From positions 1 to 16,164 of the forward strand of contig JAHEAM010000024.1 of the NCBI GenBank assembly GCA_024642765.1: DNA of 16,164 nucleotides, read 5' to 3'. The translations under genes and the position numbers were made by a program. This document shows, one piece after another, positions 15,542 to 16,164 of the stretch. Below the pieces are notes generated by a model that was given only the letters and a program-made list of their open reading frames with translations, was not told where the DNA came from and ran no database searches. Numbering within the stretch: position 1 is the stretch's first letter; the number at the start of each line of letters is the position of its first letter. The stretch comes from Planctomycetaceae bacterium (GTDB lineage Bacteria; Planctomycetota; Planctomycetia; Pirellulales; Pirellulaceae).

Positions 15542-15566
15542 TGTGCCTTGTAAATCGCGAGGCACA
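15542..15566. repeat. Inverted repeat able to form a hairpin
   Basis: TGTGCCT (15542-15548) and AGGCACA (15560-15566) form a 7-base stem, extendable by a wobble and one further pair. No T run follows on either strand, so it is not a typical terminator. It could belong to a longer leftward transcript ending at 15352. Confidence 0.5.
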
Positions 15567-15933
15567 ACGTCACCCAATCCCCACAAACTAACCAATCAGA
15601 GGCTGAAATGGGTACCCCTTACGCTCAACCTTCCTGTCAAACTATACCGATTATTACTCACGAAATGTCAATAGTGCTATCAAACCACTTGGTTTTCGAT
15701 CGCAAGGTTCCAGCGTGTCAGCTGGCTGTATTGCATCGCTATTGATTGCACGCGAGGCTATCTTGAATGGCCTACCTATCGAATCGAACCATTAAGTTGT
15801 TGCCCATTGGAAGATTCGACAGCACGAATCGAATGCCAAAACATCGCGAGTACGCCTTCGACTGATGATTAAACTCGGTTAAGATTTCCCAAGCGTGTCA
15901 GAGGCGACGATCGGCAACAGGGAGGCCAATCCG

Positions 15934-16164
15934 GTGAGTTCGATAATTCAAAACCAACCCGTTGAGTTTGATTCCTTTGGGACTTCATTCATTTCCGACC
16001 GAGCGCTCGGCGAACCCGTCGAAATCAATTTATCTGATAACTCGATTGAATGCCGCAAACTCTTGCGTGCCGATTGCCCCACCGCTCCTGGAATCTATGG
16101 CTGGCTCAACGCTGATCGCCAACTGATCTATGTCGGCAAATCGAAATCGTTGCGCAATCGACTC
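15934..16164 (+). CDS. GIY-YIG nuclease-domain protein (UvrC-like N-terminus), truncated by window edge
   Basis: The first 77 codons of a gene that continues beyond the window. The start is GTG at 15934, supported by GGGAGG 8 bases upstream; there is no ATG in the frame after the preceding stop at 15880. Residues 52-77 (PGIYGW, LIYVGK, SKSLRNRL) are the first part of a GIY-YIG domain, with GIY at 53-55 and YVG at 66-68. The sequence is close to the start of UvrC, the subunit making both incisions in nucleotide excision repair. UvrC usually reaches this motif within about 15-20 residues; here about 50 residues come first, ending in a CRKLLRADCP segment. It could be a UvrC paralogue, a Cho-like nuclease or another GIY-YIG protein; the missing C-terminus would decide. 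Confidence 0.88.
   Translation, partial: MSSIIQNQPVEFDSFGTSFISDRALGEPVEINLSDNSIECRKLLRADCPTAPGIYGWLNADRQLIYVGKSKSLRNRL

Larger units (their letters stand above)
15050..15933. other. Gene-poor stretch with hairpins
   Basis: About 880 bases without a convincing protein gene. It contains a strong leftward terminator (15352-15393), a hairpin at 15542-15566, a smaller inverted repeat GATTCG/CGAATC (15813-15830), and a 10-base sequence AGCGTGTCAG occurring twice (15712-15721 and 15892-15901). Open frames here show no conserved motif. The leftward terminator suggests a transcript on the minus strand. The promoter of the GIY-YIG gene should lie near the right end. Confidence 0.55.

Noticed and set aside
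15348..15542. Leftward 64-codon open frame over the hairpin at 15356-15393
   Set aside because: Its last codons are the terminator stem itself, and it has no ribosome binding site.
15036..15674. Rightward open frame of about 212 codons, overlapping the end of the 14747-15049 frame by 14 bases
   Set aside because: The first 85 or so residues look passable, but the rest is rich in Thr, Lys, His and Pro with no conserved motif. It runs straight through the strong terminator hairpin, and there is no ribosome binding site. A frameshifted real gene cannot be excluded.
15607..15795. Open stretch of 63 codons (+) whose end reads like a protein helix (AGCIASLLIAREAILNGLP)
   Set aside because: It has no ATG, no ribosome binding site and no recognised family. 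Open runs of this length are expected by chance in some frame; it could be a remnant, but this is not supportable.
15765..15800. Minus-strand GGTTCGATTC resembling a tRNA T-loop
   Set aside because: The flanking bases do not form a T-arm stem, and no acceptor, D or anticodon arm can be found.

Overview
The window looks like chromosomal DNA of a planctomycete, probably of the Pirellulaceae type. The main pointers are an exported protein joining a planctomycete-style c-type cytochrome module (one CxxCH motif) to a domain resembling the planctomycete-specific TIGR03067 family, ABC-2 permeases with planctomycete-like N-termini, patchy Shine-Dalgarno use, and GC content that by eye is close to half. 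This assignment is inference from protein character; no rRNA or other taxonomic marker is present. I see no insertion sequence, integrase, CRISPR array, tRNA or rRNA.

Layout. (1) 1-1177: the last codons of a rightward gene converge on a leftward lipoprotein gene, and their stop codons overlap. (2) 1178-4783: a spacer with an operator-like dyad and a plausible promoter, then a membrane-anchored family 2 glycosyltransferase (+) that converges, 4 bases apart, with a large polytopic protein (-) resembling GT-C glycosyltransferases; together they suggest polyprenol-linked sugar transfer in envelope or polysaccharide synthesis. (3) 4784-5715: a repeat-rich spacer, an intrinsic terminator and a Mn-type superoxide dismutase gene (-). 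(4) 5808-6939: another clear intrinsic terminator and the exported cytochrome c/TIGR03067-like gene (-). (5) 7231-11034: a tight four-gene rightward operon, ATPase-permease-ATPase-permease, probably one or two ABC-2 export systems. (6) 11130-14748: leftward comEC (DNA-uptake channel with a C-terminal metallo-beta-lactamase domain) overlapping an M42-like metallopeptidase gene by 53 bases. Just upstream of comEC is a small stretch open on both strands. (7) 15050-15933: a gene-poor stretch holding the strongest hairpin of the window, a leftward intrinsic terminator with no convincing protein gene feeding it, so a candidate small-RNA locus. (8) 15934-16164: the start of a GIY-YIG nuclease-domain gene that runs off the right edge.

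Most of the window is ordinary housekeeping and envelope-related content. The observations most worth following are the orphan terminator and possible small RNA at 15352-15480, the codon-aligned antisense reading frames at 14747-15049, the cytochrome/TIGR03067-like fusion, and the paired ABC cassette whose second ATPase lacks the usual Q-loop residue. No complete new defence or mobile system is evident.
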